A stretch of 64,000 bases of DNA from contig NZ_JNZY01000020.1 in the NCBI RefSeq assembly GCF_000717655.1, positions 1 through 64,000 of the forward strand, given 5' to 3'. The DNA comes from Streptomyces katrae. GTDB lineage: Bacteria; Actinomycetota; Actinomycetes; Streptomycetales; Streptomycetaceae. Below, one piece after another: positions 1-8,141 of this stretch (positions within the stretch are counted from its first letter, which is position 1; every line of letters starts with the position of its first letter). A program made the position numbers and the translations under genes. The notes below the pieces were generated by a model. That model was not told the origin of the DNA. It searched no databases and worked only from the letters and a program-made list of their open reading frames with translations.

Positions 1-19
1 AGATGTGTATAAGAGACAG
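1..19. other. Untrimmed Nextera/Tn5 mosaic-end adapter
   Basis: Bases 1-19 read AGATGTGTATAAGAGACAG, which is the Tn5 mosaic end used in Nextera library adapters. It is a sequencing artefact and not chromosomal DNA. Biological sequence starts at about base 20, so the window starts at a contig edge and the first gene is cut by the assembly and not by a real truncation. Confidence 0.97.
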
Positions 20-1255
20 CCCCCTGACCGGCGACAGGGACAGGGGGAGCCAGGCCAGGGCCATGATCGTGGCTCCTGTCCAGAGGGTGGTGTGGAGGGT
101 CGTGAGGTCCGTCAGGAGGCCCGACAGGGCTGCGCCCAGGGCCAGGGCGCCGGTCAGCATGAAGCGGAAGGTGGCGTTCATGCGGCCCAGCAGGGCGTGC
201 GGGGTCAGGTGCTGGCGGAGGCTGACGGCCAGGACGTTGTTCGAGCCGATCTTCATCATGGCCAGCAGCCACCCCGCGCCCGCCACCCAGAGCCAGACCC
301 CACGGTCCAGCAGCGGTACCAGCAGGGTCGCCGGGGTCAGGCTCAGGACCAGCGCACGGCCGTAGCCCACCCGGGCCGCGAACGGCCGGGCCAGCCGGGC
401 GCCCAGGAGCAGCCCCACGCCGCCCGTGGCCCAGAAGAGGCCGAGAGTGGCCGGGGACAGCCCGAGCTCCCGTACGAACAGCACCGGCAGCATGGTGTTG
501 ATGATCGCGCCGCCGAGGTTGCTGAGGGCGGCGTTGAGTGCCAGGGCCCGCAGCTCGGGGTGGCCCAGTACGTGCCGCAGCCCCTCGCGGATCTGGGCCC
601 GCAGCGGTGTCCGGTCGGAGGCCGGCGGGGCCGGGGTGGCATCTATGCGGGTCAGGCGGAGCGCGGAGGCGAGGTACGCGGCCGAGGCGAAAGCCAGTGC
701 GAGGGGGGCCGAGAGGATGGCGACCAGGGCTCCGCCCGCCCCGCGGCCGGCGATGTTGGCGACGGCCATCAGGGTGACGATGGCCGCATTGGCCCGGACC
801 AGCCCCGCGCGGCCGATCAGCCGGGGCAGCACGCTCTGGGCGCCGACCTCCGAGAAGACCGTGGCGCAGCCGCCGAGCAGCACGACCGCGTACAGCTGCG
901 CGAGCGTGAGCCCGTCCAGCCACCAGGCGACGGGGAGGGAGGCGAACAGCGCCGAGCGGGCGAGGTCCGCGGCGATCAGGACCCGGCGGGTGCGCAGGCG
1001 GTCCACCCAGGCTCCGGCCGGCAGCCCGATGAGGAGGAACGCGGTGGTGGACAGCGCGGCGAGGGTGCCGACCTGGCCGGCGGTGGCATCGAGGGCGGTG
1101 AGGGCGAGCAGCGGGACGGCAACGTGGCCGGTGTTGGAGCCGAGCTGGCTGAGTGTGGTGGCGGAGAAGAGGGTGCGGAAGTCCTTCGTGCGCCAGGGCG
1201 AGGGGTCGGCGGTCCCGGACCCGGTCTCGGTCTCTGTCTCGATGGCGGGTGTCAT
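20..1255 (-). CDS. MFS transporter, 3'-truncated by contig edge
   Basis: Reading from an ATG at 1255 on the minus strand gives an open frame of 412 codons that runs off the contig end without a stop. The protein begins MTPAIETETET, then W-R-T-K-D-F-R-T-L-F, the usual opening of the MFS_3 (enterobactin-exporter-like) group. Alternating hydrophobic segments follow, with the loop motif GLPAGAWVDRLRTRR between the second and third membrane segments. The likely role is drug or siderophore export at the cytoplasmic membrane; the substrate cannot be told. Only the last few residues should be missing. An AT-rich patch (about 1285-1320) lies between this gene and the divergent rpe and probably carries its promoter. 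Confidence 0.88.
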
Positions 1256-1388
1256 GCGGAGAACCGTGCCGGAAAACGATCTCTAAGGACAAGTTAATTG
1301 TTCTCCGGAATTGATTAAGCGTCGCTACGTCCGTCTCGAGTTCCGGGGTCGTGGCCGGAACTGCGCGGAGGCATGGCAGGCTTGGGGC

Positions 1389-2075
1389 ATGGCCGCTCAG
1401 ATTTATCCCAGCATCCTGTCCGCCGACTTCGCGCGCCTCGCCGACGAGGTGAAGGCCGTGGAAGGGGCCGACTGGCTGCATGTCGACGTCATGGACAACC
1501 ACTTCGTCCCCAACCTCACCCTCGGTATGCCCGTCGTGGAGTCCCTGAGCCGCGCCACGGACATCCCGCTGGACCTGCACCTGATGATCGAGGACCCGGA
1601 CCGCTGGGCCCCGCAGTACGTCGAGGCCGGAGCGGGGTCGGTCACCTTCCACGCCGAGGCCGCCGCCGCGCCCGTGCGGCTCGCCCGGGAGATCCGGGCC
1701 AAGGGGGCGCGGGCGTCGATGGCGCTCAAGCCCGCCACGCCGATCGAGCAGTACGAGGACATCCTCCCCGAGCTCGACATGCTGCTGATCATGACGGTCG
1801 AGCCGGGCTTCGGCGGCCAGCCCTTTCTCGACATCATGCTCCCCAAGATCCGCCGTACTCGGGAGCTGATCGCCAAGCACGGTCTGGAGCTGTGGCTCCA
1901 GGTCGACGGCGGGGTCTCGGCCTCGACGATCGAGCGGTGCGCCGAGGCCGGCGCCGACGTGTTCGTCGCGGGGAGCGCGGTCTACGGGGCGGTCGACCCC
2001 GCCGCCGCCGTGCGTACCCTGCGGGAGCAGGCGGACGTCGCGATCGCCGCGGCGCCCTGGGCCTGCGACCACTGA
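1389..2075 (+). CDS. rpe: Ribulose-phosphate 3-epimerase
   Basis: This cytoplasmic TIM-barrel enzyme interconverts D-ribulose 5-phosphate and D-xylulose 5-phosphate in the pentose phosphate pathway. The 228-residue length is normal. Metal-binding residues of the family are visible: H31 and D33 in [14 protein letters not shown]64 in DLHLMIEDP, and the Asp of QVDGGVS near the C-terminus; the phosphate loop EPGFGGQ is also present. The ATG at 1389 was preferred over an upstream in-frame ATG at 1311 because [14 protein letters not shown] is the standard N-terminus and the extra 26 residues do not resemble the family. It is followed at 115 bases by the SorC-type regulator. Confidence 0.97.
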   Translation: MAAQIYPSILSADFARLADEVKAVEGADWLHVDVMDNHFVPNLTLGMPVVESLSRATDIPLDLHLMIEDPDRWAPQYVEAGAGSVTFHAEAAAAPVRLAREIRAKGARASMALKPATPIEQYEDILPELDMLLIMTVEPGFGGQPFLDIMLPKIRRTRELIAKHGLELWLQVDGGVSASTIERCAEAGADVFVAGSAVYGAVDPAAAVRTLREQADVAIAAAPWACDH

Positions 2076-2190
2076 GACAAGGGTTGGTGAACAGCTCGGT
2101 GAACGGAAGCTGTCCAGGCTGATCAACGGCCGCCGGATCTGACAGGATGAACGGCGAGTCGAGAGTGTGAACAGCAGTGAGGAGAACGCG

Positions 2191-3213
2191 GTGTCTGCAA
2201 TGTCGGCGGGACGGTCAGCCCTGCGGATGGGACCCGCGGAGCTGGTGCAGGCGGCGGCCATGGCCCGCCGCTTCTACCTGGAGGGCAAGTCCAAGATCCA
2301 GATCGCCGAGGAGTTCGGCGTGAGCCGCTTCAAGGTGGCCCGGGTCCTGGAGACCGCCCTCGAGCGCGACCTCGTACGGATCGAGATCCGGGTGCCCGCC
2401 GAGCTCGATGCGGAGCGGTCCGACGCGCTGCGGGCCCGGTACGGGCTCCGGCACGCCGTGGTGGTCGAGTCCCCGGCCGATGCGACCGAGGACGCGCCGG
2501 ATCCGGAGAACCTGGGCGCGGTCGCCGCCGACCTGCTCGGCGAGCTGGTCAACGAGGGCGACGTACTGGGCCTGGCCTGGGGGCGGTCGACCATCCACAT
2601 GGCCGCCTCCCTGCACCGGCTCCCGCAGTGCACCGTGGTGCAGCTGACGGGCGTGTACGACGCCGGTACGGCCGAGCGCGGGTCCGTGGAGGCCGTACGG
2701 CGGGCCGCCCAGGTCTCGGGCGGCGACGCGCACCCGATCTACGCGCCGATGCTGCTCCCCGACCCGGCGACCGCGGCCGCGCTGCGGAACCAGACGGGAA
2801 TCGCCCGGGCCTTCGAGTACTTCGACAAGGTGACCGTCGCGGCGGTCTCGATCGGGTCCTGGGAGCCGGGGATCTCGACCGTCCACGACATGCTCACGGA
2901 CGAGGAGCGGGCGCACTACGCCTCCCTGGGTGTCGCCGCCGAAATGTCCGCCCACCTGTTCGACTCCGAGGGTCGGCGCGTCGGACGGGACCTGGGTGAG
3001 CGCTGCATCACCGTCGAGGCGGACCGGCTGCGCCGGATCCCCGAGGTCGTGGCGATCGCCGGCGGGCTGCGCAAGGCCTCGGCGATCGGGGCGGTGCTCC
3101 GGTCCGGCCTGGTGACCAGCCTGGTCACGGACACGGCGGTCGCGGACTACCTGCTCACCGAGTCGGCCCCTGGGCTGAGGCCGGCGCTGGAGCGGGCCGA
3201 CCCGGACGACTGA
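2191..3213 (+). CDS. SorC/DeoR-family sugar-binding transcriptional regulator
   Basis: A predicted helix-turn-helix occupies residues 34-53 (SKIQIAEEFGVSRFKVARVL). The remaining ~270 residues form the SorC sugar-phosphate-binding domain, with GLAWGRS and a C-terminal segment VVAIAGGLRKASAI of the kind that contacts a phosphorylated sugar ligand. The GTG at 2191 was chosen because GAGGAG sits six bases upstream; GTG 2167 and ATG 2200 are in-frame alternatives. It directly follows rpe, so a pentose-phosphate signal is a reasonable guess for the effector. Four TGAAC pentamers (2088, 2100, 2148, 2168) lie in and around its upstream region and might be operator half-sites. Confidence 0.9.
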   Translation: MSAMSAGRSALRMGPAELVQAAAMARRFYLEGKSKIQIAEEFGVSRFKVARVLETALERDLVRIEIRVPAELDAERSDALRARYGLRHAVVVESPADATEDAPDPENLGAVAADLLGELVNEGDVLGLAWGRSTIHMAASLHRLPQCTVVQLTGVYDAGTAERGSVEAVRRAAQVSGGDAHPIYAPMLLPDPATAAALRNQTGIARAFEYFDKVTVAAVSIGSWEPGISTVHDMLTDEERAHYASLGVAAEMSAHLFDSEGRRVGRDLGERCITVEADRLRRIPEVVAIAGGLRKASAIGAVLRSGLVTSLVTDTAVADYLLTESAPGLRPALERADPDD

Positions 3214-3328
3214 TCCGGGGCGGCGGGTCCCGCGGCGGGCGTCGTGGGACGCCGTGAGGCGGATGGTGCCGCAATTGAGATCCGAACAGCGGGCCGTGCG
3301 GCGGCCTGCGGGGCGCATACTGGTCTCA

Positions 3329-3550
3329 ATGACAAAGTCAGCAGTACCTCGCCGCCATTTGCCGTCCAGCCCGTTCAAGGCCCCCGTGGAACCGCCGCTC
3401 CGGCAGTTCAGCGTCGGCGACCGGGTCTCTCACGATGAGCACGGCCTCGGCCGTGTCGTCGGTATCGAGGAGGGGATCGCTGTCCTGGTCGACTTCGGGT
3501 CGGTCCAGAAGAGAATTCTGAGCCCTTACACCAAGATGTCCGCACTCTGA
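3329..3550 (+). CDS. Small CarD/KOW-like conserved protein
   Basis: This is a 73-residue protein. After a basic N-terminal tail (about residues 1-25) comes a compact beta-rich segment, FSVGDRVSHDEHGLGRVVGI, then VDFGSVQKRILSPY. The VGDRVxHxxHGxGRV pattern resembles the N-terminal Tudor-like domain of CarD/TRCF and KOW-type folds, which bind RNA polymerase or RNA. The protein is too short to be CarD itself and no function is assigned. ATG 3329 removes a 25-residue extension that looks non-coding. Streptomycetes commonly carry such a gene near this regulator. Confidence 0.8.
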   Translation: MTKSAVPRRHLPSSPFKAPVEPPLRQFSVGDRVSHDEHGLGRVVGIEEGIAVLVDFGSVQKRILSPYTKMSAL

Positions 3551-3581
3551 GGGTGCCGCCGTCGCGGAGACCGTTACCACG

Positions 3582-3599
3582 CGATTCGCGGGCGAATCG
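3582..3599. promoter_or_regulatory. 18-bp perfect palindrome upstream of RNase gene
   Basis: CGATTCGC (3582-3589) and GCGAATCG (3592-3599) form perfect 8-bp arms around GG. The palindrome ends 21 bases before the start codon of the ribonuclease lipoprotein, where an operator would overlap the promoter. It could also fold as a short hairpin ending the upstream transcript, but the two-base loop and lack of a T-run favour a protein-binding site. Confidence 0.45.
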
Positions 3600-3620
3600 G
3601 ATATTTGGCACGATCGGTGC

Positions 3621-4067
3621 ATGATCTTCAGGGACGTGCCCCGGTCGTTGCTGCGTTGCGTCGTGGGGGCGGTGTTCCTTTGCGTCGCGCTGGTCGGCGT
3701 GGCGGGGTGCGGTGGGGAGAAGGCCGCGCCGTCCGCCGCGGCCGGGGTGAGTTCGGGGGCTGATGCCCCTGCGCCCGTTTGGGCCAAGGGGATGACCACC
3801 GTACGGGCCGATGCGCTGCCTTCGCAGGCGCGGGACGTGCTCGTGCTCATCGACAAGGGCGGCCCCTATCCGTACCGGCAGGACGGGACCGTCTTCGGGA
3901 ACTTCGAGAAGGTCCTGCCGCAGCAGAAGCGCGGCTACTACCACGAGTTCACGGTGAAGACCCCGGGTGAGCGCGACCGCGGGGCCCGGCGGATCGTGAC
4001 CGGTGAGGGTGGGGAGTTCTTCTACACGGACGACCACTACGACACCTTCAAGGCGGTTCTGCGATGA
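3621..4067 (+). CDS. Lipoprotein guanyl-specific ribonuclease (RNase Sa/barnase type)
   Basis: This 148-residue protein has an N-terminal hydrophobic segment ending in the lipobox V-A-G-C30, so it should be a membrane-anchored lipoprotein outside the cell. Residues ~55-148 match the microbial N1/T1 ribonuclease fold of Streptomyces RNase Sa. The catalytic triad is intact: E109 in YYHEFTV, R124 in GARRIVTG and H139 in DDHYDTF. The family cleaves single-stranded RNA after guanine. Most RNase Sa-type enzymes are freely secreted, so the lipobox is unusual. The barstar-like gene starts within its stop codon (ATGA), as expected for an enzyme-inhibitor pair. Confidence 0.93.
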   Translation: MIFRDVPRSLLRCVVGAVFLCVALVGVAGCGGEKAAPSAAAGVSSGADAPAPVWAKGMTTVRADALPSQARDVLVLIDKGGPYPYRQDGTVFGNFEKVLPQQKRGYYHEFTVKTPGERDRGARRIVTGEGGEFFYTDDHYDTFKAVLR

Positions 4068-4438
4068 CCCTGGACCCGCAGCCGCCCGCCCCGGCGGTGG
4101 CTGCCGCCGAGAAGGCGGGCTGGACGACCCTCCGGGTGGACCTGGCCGGCGTACGCAGCAAGGCCGAGCTGATGCGGCGGTGGGGAGCGGCGTTGGCCGT
4201 GCCGGCGTGGTTCGGCGGGAACTGGGATGCGCTGGCCGATGCGCTGATCGACTTGTCGTGGCTGCCGCAGGTGCCGGGGCGGCTGGTGGTGGTGACGTCG
4301 TGGTCCTCGTACGCGGGGGCGCGGCCGGGGGACTGGGAGACGCTGCAGGAAGTCCTGGAGGGGGCGCTGGAGTACTGGCGCGACGCCGAGGACGGGGCGT
4401 TGGCCGTGCTTCTGGCCGAGCCGCCGCCCGCGGGGTGA
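4064..4438 (+). CDS. Barstar-family ribonuclease inhibitor
   Basis: This 124-residue cytoplasmic protein has the barstar signature FGGNWDALADAL. D55 and D59 correspond to barstar Asp35 and Asp39, which plug the active site of the ribonuclease. It overlaps the ribonuclease stop by four bases, which supports translational coupling and a dedicated immunity role toward the preceding enzyme. The N-terminal ~20 residues form an unrelated Pro/Ala-rich tail. The C-terminal strand LAVLLAEPP matches the end of the barstar fold. Confidence 0.92.
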   Translation: MTLDPQPPAPAVAAAEKAGWTTLRVDLAGVRSKAELMRRWGAALAVPAWFGGNWDALADALIDLSWLPQVPGRLVVVTSWSSYAGARPGDWETLQEVLEGALEYWRDAEDGALAVLLAEPPPAG

Positions 4439-4453
4439 GGACCGGAGATGACC

Positions 4454-4484
4454 GTGGGGGCGGAGGCTTGGCCTCCGCCCCCAC
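4454..4484. terminator. Bidirectional terminator hairpin
   Basis: GTGGGGGCGGAGGC (4454-4467) and its exact complement (4471-4484) form a 14-bp perfect stem with a TTG loop. It lies between the 3' ends of the convergent barstar-like and globin genes, and can serve both transcripts. Confidence 0.85.
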
Positions 4485-4490
4485 AGGGCA

Positions 4491-4970
4491 CTAGCCCTTC
4501 GGGATCCACGGGGGTGTTTGGCCCCAGGACCAGACCGGGATCTTCGCCGCGTCCACCGGTGGGGGGTTGGGGCCCGAGTAGATCAGGGCCATGCGGGTGC
4601 CCCATTCGATGTAGTACGCGAACACCGCTCGGAACTCCGGGTCCGTCGGCAGGCCGACCTCGTCGGCCGTGTCCATCAGCAGGTCCACCCAGCGGCGGCG
4701 CTGCTTCTCGGTGATGCCGCGGCCCAGGTGCTTGGTGGCCATGTGCTGGTGGCCGCCGTGGTGGGCCGTGTACTGCGCCGGGCCGCCGAAGACCTCCGAC
4801 AGCCAGACGGCGACGTGCCGGGGGTGCTCGGAGTCCATGCCCGCGAAGACGGGGGCCAGGATCTCGTCCTGCAGGGCGTGCGCGTAGAAGGCGTCCGTGA
4901 GGCGGTTCATCGCCTCCGCTCCGCCCATCCACTCGTAGATGGTGGGAGTGGTGCCGGGCGTGGTGCTCAT
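4491..4970 (-). CDS. Group II truncated haemoglobin
   Basis: A 159-residue globin of the trHbO class. IYEWMGGAEAMNRLTDAFY carries the helix-B tyrosine, TKHLGRGIT supplies the proximal haem histidine, and the following RRRWVDLL supplies the G8 tryptophan typical of group II. Such globins bind O2 and can handle NO or peroxide. The ATG at 4970 overlaps the stop of the upstream ABM monooxygenase gene by four bases, so the two are co-translated. The C-terminal tail (PIWSW-like, about 20 residues) extends beyond the globin fold. Confidence 0.9.
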   Translation of the reverse strand: MSTTPGTTPTIYEWMGGAEAMNRLTDAFYAHALQDEILAPVFAGMDSEHPRHVAVWLSEVFGGPAQYTAHHGGHQHMATKHLGRGITEKQRRRWVDLLMDTADEVGLPTDPEFRAVFAYYIEWGTRMALIYSGPNPPPVDAAKIPVWSWGQTPPWIPKG

Positions 4971-5302
4971 GACTGGGGTGCGGCCTTTCCGGGGCCGGCC
5001 ACGTCGGTGACGCGGTAGTGCTGCATCTCCTCGATGGCCTTCACGTACGGGCGGATCGCGCTGAAGAACGCCGGGAAGTGCTCGCCCTTGCGGAATCCGT
5101 TGAGGTGGGCGTCGACCGACGTCCAGCGGATGCGGAGGATGTAGCGCTCCCGGTCGTTCTCCTCCTCGCAGCGGGCCAGCTCGTAGTCGATGCACTCGGG
5201 TGACGCGGCCAGGGCCTCAGCGGCCTGGCGGTACGAGTCCTCGAAGGCCTGCTGGTCGTCCAATGCGATCCGGTAGCGGATGTATTCGACGGTGGTGGTC
5301 AT
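4967..5302 (-). CDS. ABM-domain (antibiotic biosynthesis monooxygenase-type) protein
   Basis: This 111-residue ferredoxin-like fold protein belongs to the dimeric alpha-beta barrel group (ABM/EthD). It has the expected edge strand YIRYRIALDDQQAF, the centre CIDYELARCEEENDRERYILRIRW, and a C-terminal PAFFSAIRPYVKAIEEMQHY helix. Family members include cofactor-free monooxygenases and haem-degrading proteins. Its ATGA overlap with the haemoglobin gene suggests that the globin supplies or protects against O2/NO for this protein, or that the two bind haem together. The substrate is unknown. Confidence 0.82.
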   Translation of the reverse strand: MTTTVEYIRYRIALDDQQAFEDSYRQAAEALAASPECIDYELARCEEENDRERYILRIRWTSVDAHLNGFRKGEHFPAFFSAIRPYVKAIEEMQHYRVTDVAGPGKAAPQS

Positions 5303-5399
5303 GGGGCGTGCCTCTCCCTGCGATCGAGTGCCTGATGCCGGTTGCCGGCCGGCTCGCTGTCAGACTTGCGTGATCATGCCCGGGTGGGGAGGGCTTTCG

Positions 5400-5900
5400 T
5401 CATTCCGACCCAGACTTCTGGGAGTCCGGGATATCGGGGCCGGCCGCGCGGACCTGCTGGACCTTCGCCAGCGAGTCGCGGAGCTCGGTCAGCCACTCGT
5501 CCGTGTTGCGGCCGACGAGGCGGACGCACCAGGCGAGGGCGTCGGCCCGGCTGCGGGCGACGCCGCCCGCGACCAGCGTGTCGAGGACCTGGCGCTCCGG
5601 CTGGCGCAGGCGCGTCATCACAGGGACCGCCAGGTGCGTGAACAGGACGCGGTCGTCGCCGGACTGGACGGCCCAGGCGACCTTGCGGCGGTAGAGCTCC
5701 TCCGCCTCCCGTGCGACCTCGATGCGCTGCTCGCGGGTGCGCTCGCGGAACTCCTTGACCGACTCGGTCGCCGGGATGGCTCCGACGACCGTGATCTCCT
5801 CGCGGTCGACCGCCACGTCGACCAGGGACTCGTACACGTCCACCGGAAGGCGGTCCGCGAACCACTTGCGAAGCTGCTCGCTCTGCTCGGGTGTAATCAT
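5400..5900 (-). CDS. Conserved hypothetical protein, all-helical C-terminus
   Basis: I do not recognise a named domain in this 166-residue cytoplasmic protein. It starts MITPEQSEQLRKWF, has a short strand segment EEITVVGAIPA, then long charged helices rich in Glu/Arg (KEFRERTREQRIEVAREAEE). A tryptophan-containing C-terminal part ends in a disordered SQKSGSE tail. There is no signal peptide or membrane segment. The ATG at 5900 is the first good start. It stands alone between two minus-strand genes with ~95-bp gaps on both sides, so it is probably transcribed separately. Confidence 0.7.
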   Translation of the reverse strand: MITPEQSEQLRKWFADRLPVDVYESLVDVAVDREEITVVGAIPATESVKEFRERTREQRIEVAREAEELYRRKVAWAVQSGDDRVLFTHLAVPVMTRLRQPERQVLDTLVAGGVARSRADALAWCVRLVGRNTDEWLTELRDSLAKVQQVRAAGPDIPDSQKSGSE

Positions 5901-5995
5901 GTAATCAACGTTGCATCCGGCAGCCGCTTGATCGCAAGGGATTCGCGTTCGCTCTCAGCCCAGCCCCTCGGCCCAGCGCCCCCCGCCCGGCGCCC

Positions 5996-7729
5996 TCAGC
6001 CCATCGACCGGTAGCGGTGGATCAGCGAGACCGCCATCGCGCCCTCGCCCACGCCCGAGGCCACGCGCTTGACCGAGTGAGCCCGGACGTCACCGGCCGC
6101 GAAGACGCCCGGGACGCTGGTCTCCAGCGGGTAAGGGGCGCGCTCCAGGCTCCACTCCGCAGGGAGTTCGCCGCCGTTCGCGATCAGGTCGGACCCGGTG
6201 AGCACGAAGCCGTACTCGTCGCGTTCGACCACGCCCGACAGCCAGTCTGTGTGCGGCCGGGCGCCGATGAAGGTGAACATGAAGCGGGCCGGGACCTCCG
6301 TGTCCTCACCCGTCGTCGAGTCGTGGAGGGTCAGCTTCTCCAGGTGCTCGTCGCCGTCCAGCCGGACCACCGTCGTACGGACCCTGACCTCGATGTTGGG
6401 GGTGCGGTCGATCTCGTCGATCAGATAGCGGGACATGCTCGCGTCCAGGGAATCCGCCCGGACCAGGATGGTCACCTTGGCGGCGTACTTGGCGAAGTGC
6501 ACCGCCGCCTGGCCGGCCGAGTTCGCGCCGCCCACGATGAACACGTGCTGCGAGATGCACGCCGAGCTCTCGGTGGTCGCCGCGCCGTAGTAGAGCCCGG
6601 CGCCTTCGAAGCGGTCCGCGCCGGGGGCCTCCAGGCGGTTGTACGAGACCCCGGTGGCCAGCAGCACCGTCTCGGCGCTGATCTCCGTGCCGTCGGCCAG
6701 GATCAGGATCTTCGCCGGGTCGTCCCGGGTCAGCGAGACCACCTCCACCGGGTGCAGGATCTCGGCGCCGAAGCGGGAGGCCTGGATGGTGGCCCGGCGG
6801 GTCAGGTCACCACCGGAGAGGCCCGAGGGAAAGCCGAGGTAGTTCTCGATCAGGCTGGAGGTGCCGGCCTGGCCGCCCGGGGCGCGGGAGTCCAGCATCA
6901 GCGTCGAGAGGCCCTCCGAAGCCGCGTACACGCCGGCCGCCAGGCCCGCGGGGCCCGCGCCGACGATGACGCACTCGTAGTGCGGGCGGGAGGCGGTGGT
7001 GGCCAGCCCCAGCCGCTGGGCGAGCGCGGTGTCGGACGGCGCGGAGAGCACCGTTCCGTCCGGGAAGCGGACGAGGGGGAGCGCCGCGTCGGGCTGGGCC
7101 GCGATCAGGGTCAGGGCCTCCGGGTCCCGCTCGACGTTGAGGAAGCGGAACGGCTGGCCGTTGCGGGTGAAGAAGTCCCGGACGGCGTGGGTGCCGGGGG
7201 AGACGAGGTGGCCGGCGACGATGATGCCGTCGTACGCGGGGCGGTAGGTGGCCAGCCAGTCGGAGAGCAGGTCGTCCAGGACCGGGAAGAGCCGTTCGTG
7301 CGGCGGGTCCCACGGCTTGAGCAGGTAGTAGTCCAGCCGGACCCGGTTGATGGCGGTGATCGCCGCGTCGGTCTCCGCGTACGCCGTGAGCAGGACCCGG
7401 CGGGCGTCGGGGAAGCGGCTGACGGCCTCGAGGAGGAACTCGACACCGGTCACGTCGGGCATCCGCTGGTCCACGAGGAACAGCGCCGGGTCGTGGCCCC
7501 GCTCGTCGAGGGAGTCCAGGATCTTGAGGGCGTCGGCGGCAGAGGACGCGCCGAGCACCCGGTAGCGGTCGCCGTAGGCGCTGCGCAGGTCGCGGCGCAC
7601 GGCCCGCAGCACCTGCGGATCGTCGTCCACGGCCAGGATGACGGGCTTCCTGCTCTCCGCGCGCTCCGCCGCGGCCCCGGTGGCGGGGGTGGCGGCGTGG
7701 ACGGTGGCGCTCTCCGGGGCCGCACTCAT
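5996..7729 (-). CDS. Fused response-regulator receiver / thioredoxin-reductase-like flavoprotein
   Basis: This 577-residue fusion begins with a receiver domain (~28-150) with the acidic pocket D35-D37, phospho-acceptor D87 in LVDQRMPD, the T in LLTAY and K in LLKPWD. A short linker domain follows, then a two-domain FAD/NAD(P) oxidoreductase (~255-570) with VIVGAGPAGLAAG and a second Rossmann motif VFIVGGANSAGQA. In thioredoxin reductases a CxxC lies just before the second motif; here that stretch reads YYGAATTESSACIS, so the redox-active pair is missing and an ordinary thioredoxin-reductase reaction is unlikely. The ATG at 7729 overlaps the stop of the UBP zinc-finger gene. Two upstream in-frame residues sets were rejected as lacking a ribosome site. 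Confidence 0.9.
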   Translation of the reverse strand: MSAAPESATVHAATPATGAAAERAESRKPVILAVDDDPQVLRAVRRDLRSAYGDRYRVLGASSAADALKILDSLDERGHDPALFLVDQRMPDVTGVEFLLEAVSRFPDARRVLLTAYAETDAAITAINRVRLDYYLLKPWDPPHERLFPVLDDLLSDWLATYRPAYDGIIVAGHLVSPGTHAVRDFFTRNGQPFRFLNVERDPEALTLIAAQPDAALPLVRFPDGTVLSAPSDTALAQRLGLATTASRPHYECVIVGAGPAGLAAGVYAASEGLSTLMLDSRAPGGQAGTSSLIENYLGFPSGLSGGDLTRRATIQASRFGAEILHPVEVVSLTRDDPAKILILADGTEISAETVLLATGVSYNRLEAPGADRFEGAGLYYGAATTESSACISQHVFIVGGANSAGQAAVHFAKYAAKVTILVRADSLDASMSRYLIDEIDRTPNIEVRVRTTVVRLDGDEHLEKLTLHDSTTGEDTEVPARFMFTFIGARPHTDWLSGVVERDEYGFVLTGSDLIANGGELPAEWSLERAPYPLETSVPGVFAAGDVRAHSVKRVASGVGEGAMAVSLIHRYRSMG

Positions 7730-7998
7730 GCCGCGTCCAGCATCAGCTTGTCGGCGTAGCACCAGGCCCAGGTCTCACCGGGCTCGTGCGACGCGGCGAT
7801 GGGGTGCTCGCTGCTGCGGTAGTGCTTGGTGGCGTGGCGGTTCTTGGAGGAGTCGCAGCATCCGACGTGCCCGCAGCTGAGGCACATCCTCAGGTGCACC
7901 CAGGTGTCGCCGAGGGCGAGGCACTCCTCGCAGCCCTCGGTGCCTGGCTTCACCGGACGTATCTGATCGATGTGTGTGCACAACAGGTCCGTCGTCAT
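7726..7998 (-). CDS. UBP-type zinc finger protein
   Basis: This 90-residue protein consists almost wholly of a zf-UBP domain: CTHIDQIRP, then CEEC, MCLSCGHVGCCDSS, and histidines in RHATKHYRSSEHPIAASH, ending WAWCYADKLML. In eukaryotes this fold binds the C-terminal tail of ubiquitin; in bacteria its ligand is not established. It is the first gene of a two-gene operon, with AGGAGAGGG upstream and ATGA overlap with the receiver-flavoprotein gene, and the pairing recurs in actinobacteria. A role as an adaptor for the flavoprotein is an inference from coupling. Confidence 0.9.
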   Translation of the reverse strand: MTTDLLCTHIDQIRPVKPGTEGCEECLALGDTWVHLRMCLSCGHVGCCDSSKNRHATKHYRSSEHPIAASHEPGETWAWCYADKLMLDAA

Positions 7999-8141
7999 CG
8001 TCCCCGTCCCTCTCCTCGGTCCTTCGCGCACCCGTGATTCACGGAGCGTCCAGACCATAGGGCGGTGCCCCGGTAATGGTTCACTGATTCGGCCGAAGTC
8101 AGGAAGTCCCGCGGCTACTTCATGACCTCCGGCAGCGACTA

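Noticed and set aside
3..1297. Plus-strand open frames beginning MCIRDS and MYKRQ
   Set aside because: They start in the adapter and are antisense to a good MFS transporter gene; their composition is low-complexity Arg/Gly.
3329..3550. Assignment as CarD
   Set aside because: It is under half the length of CarD and lacks the C-terminal helical DNA-binding domain; only the Tudor-like segment is similar.
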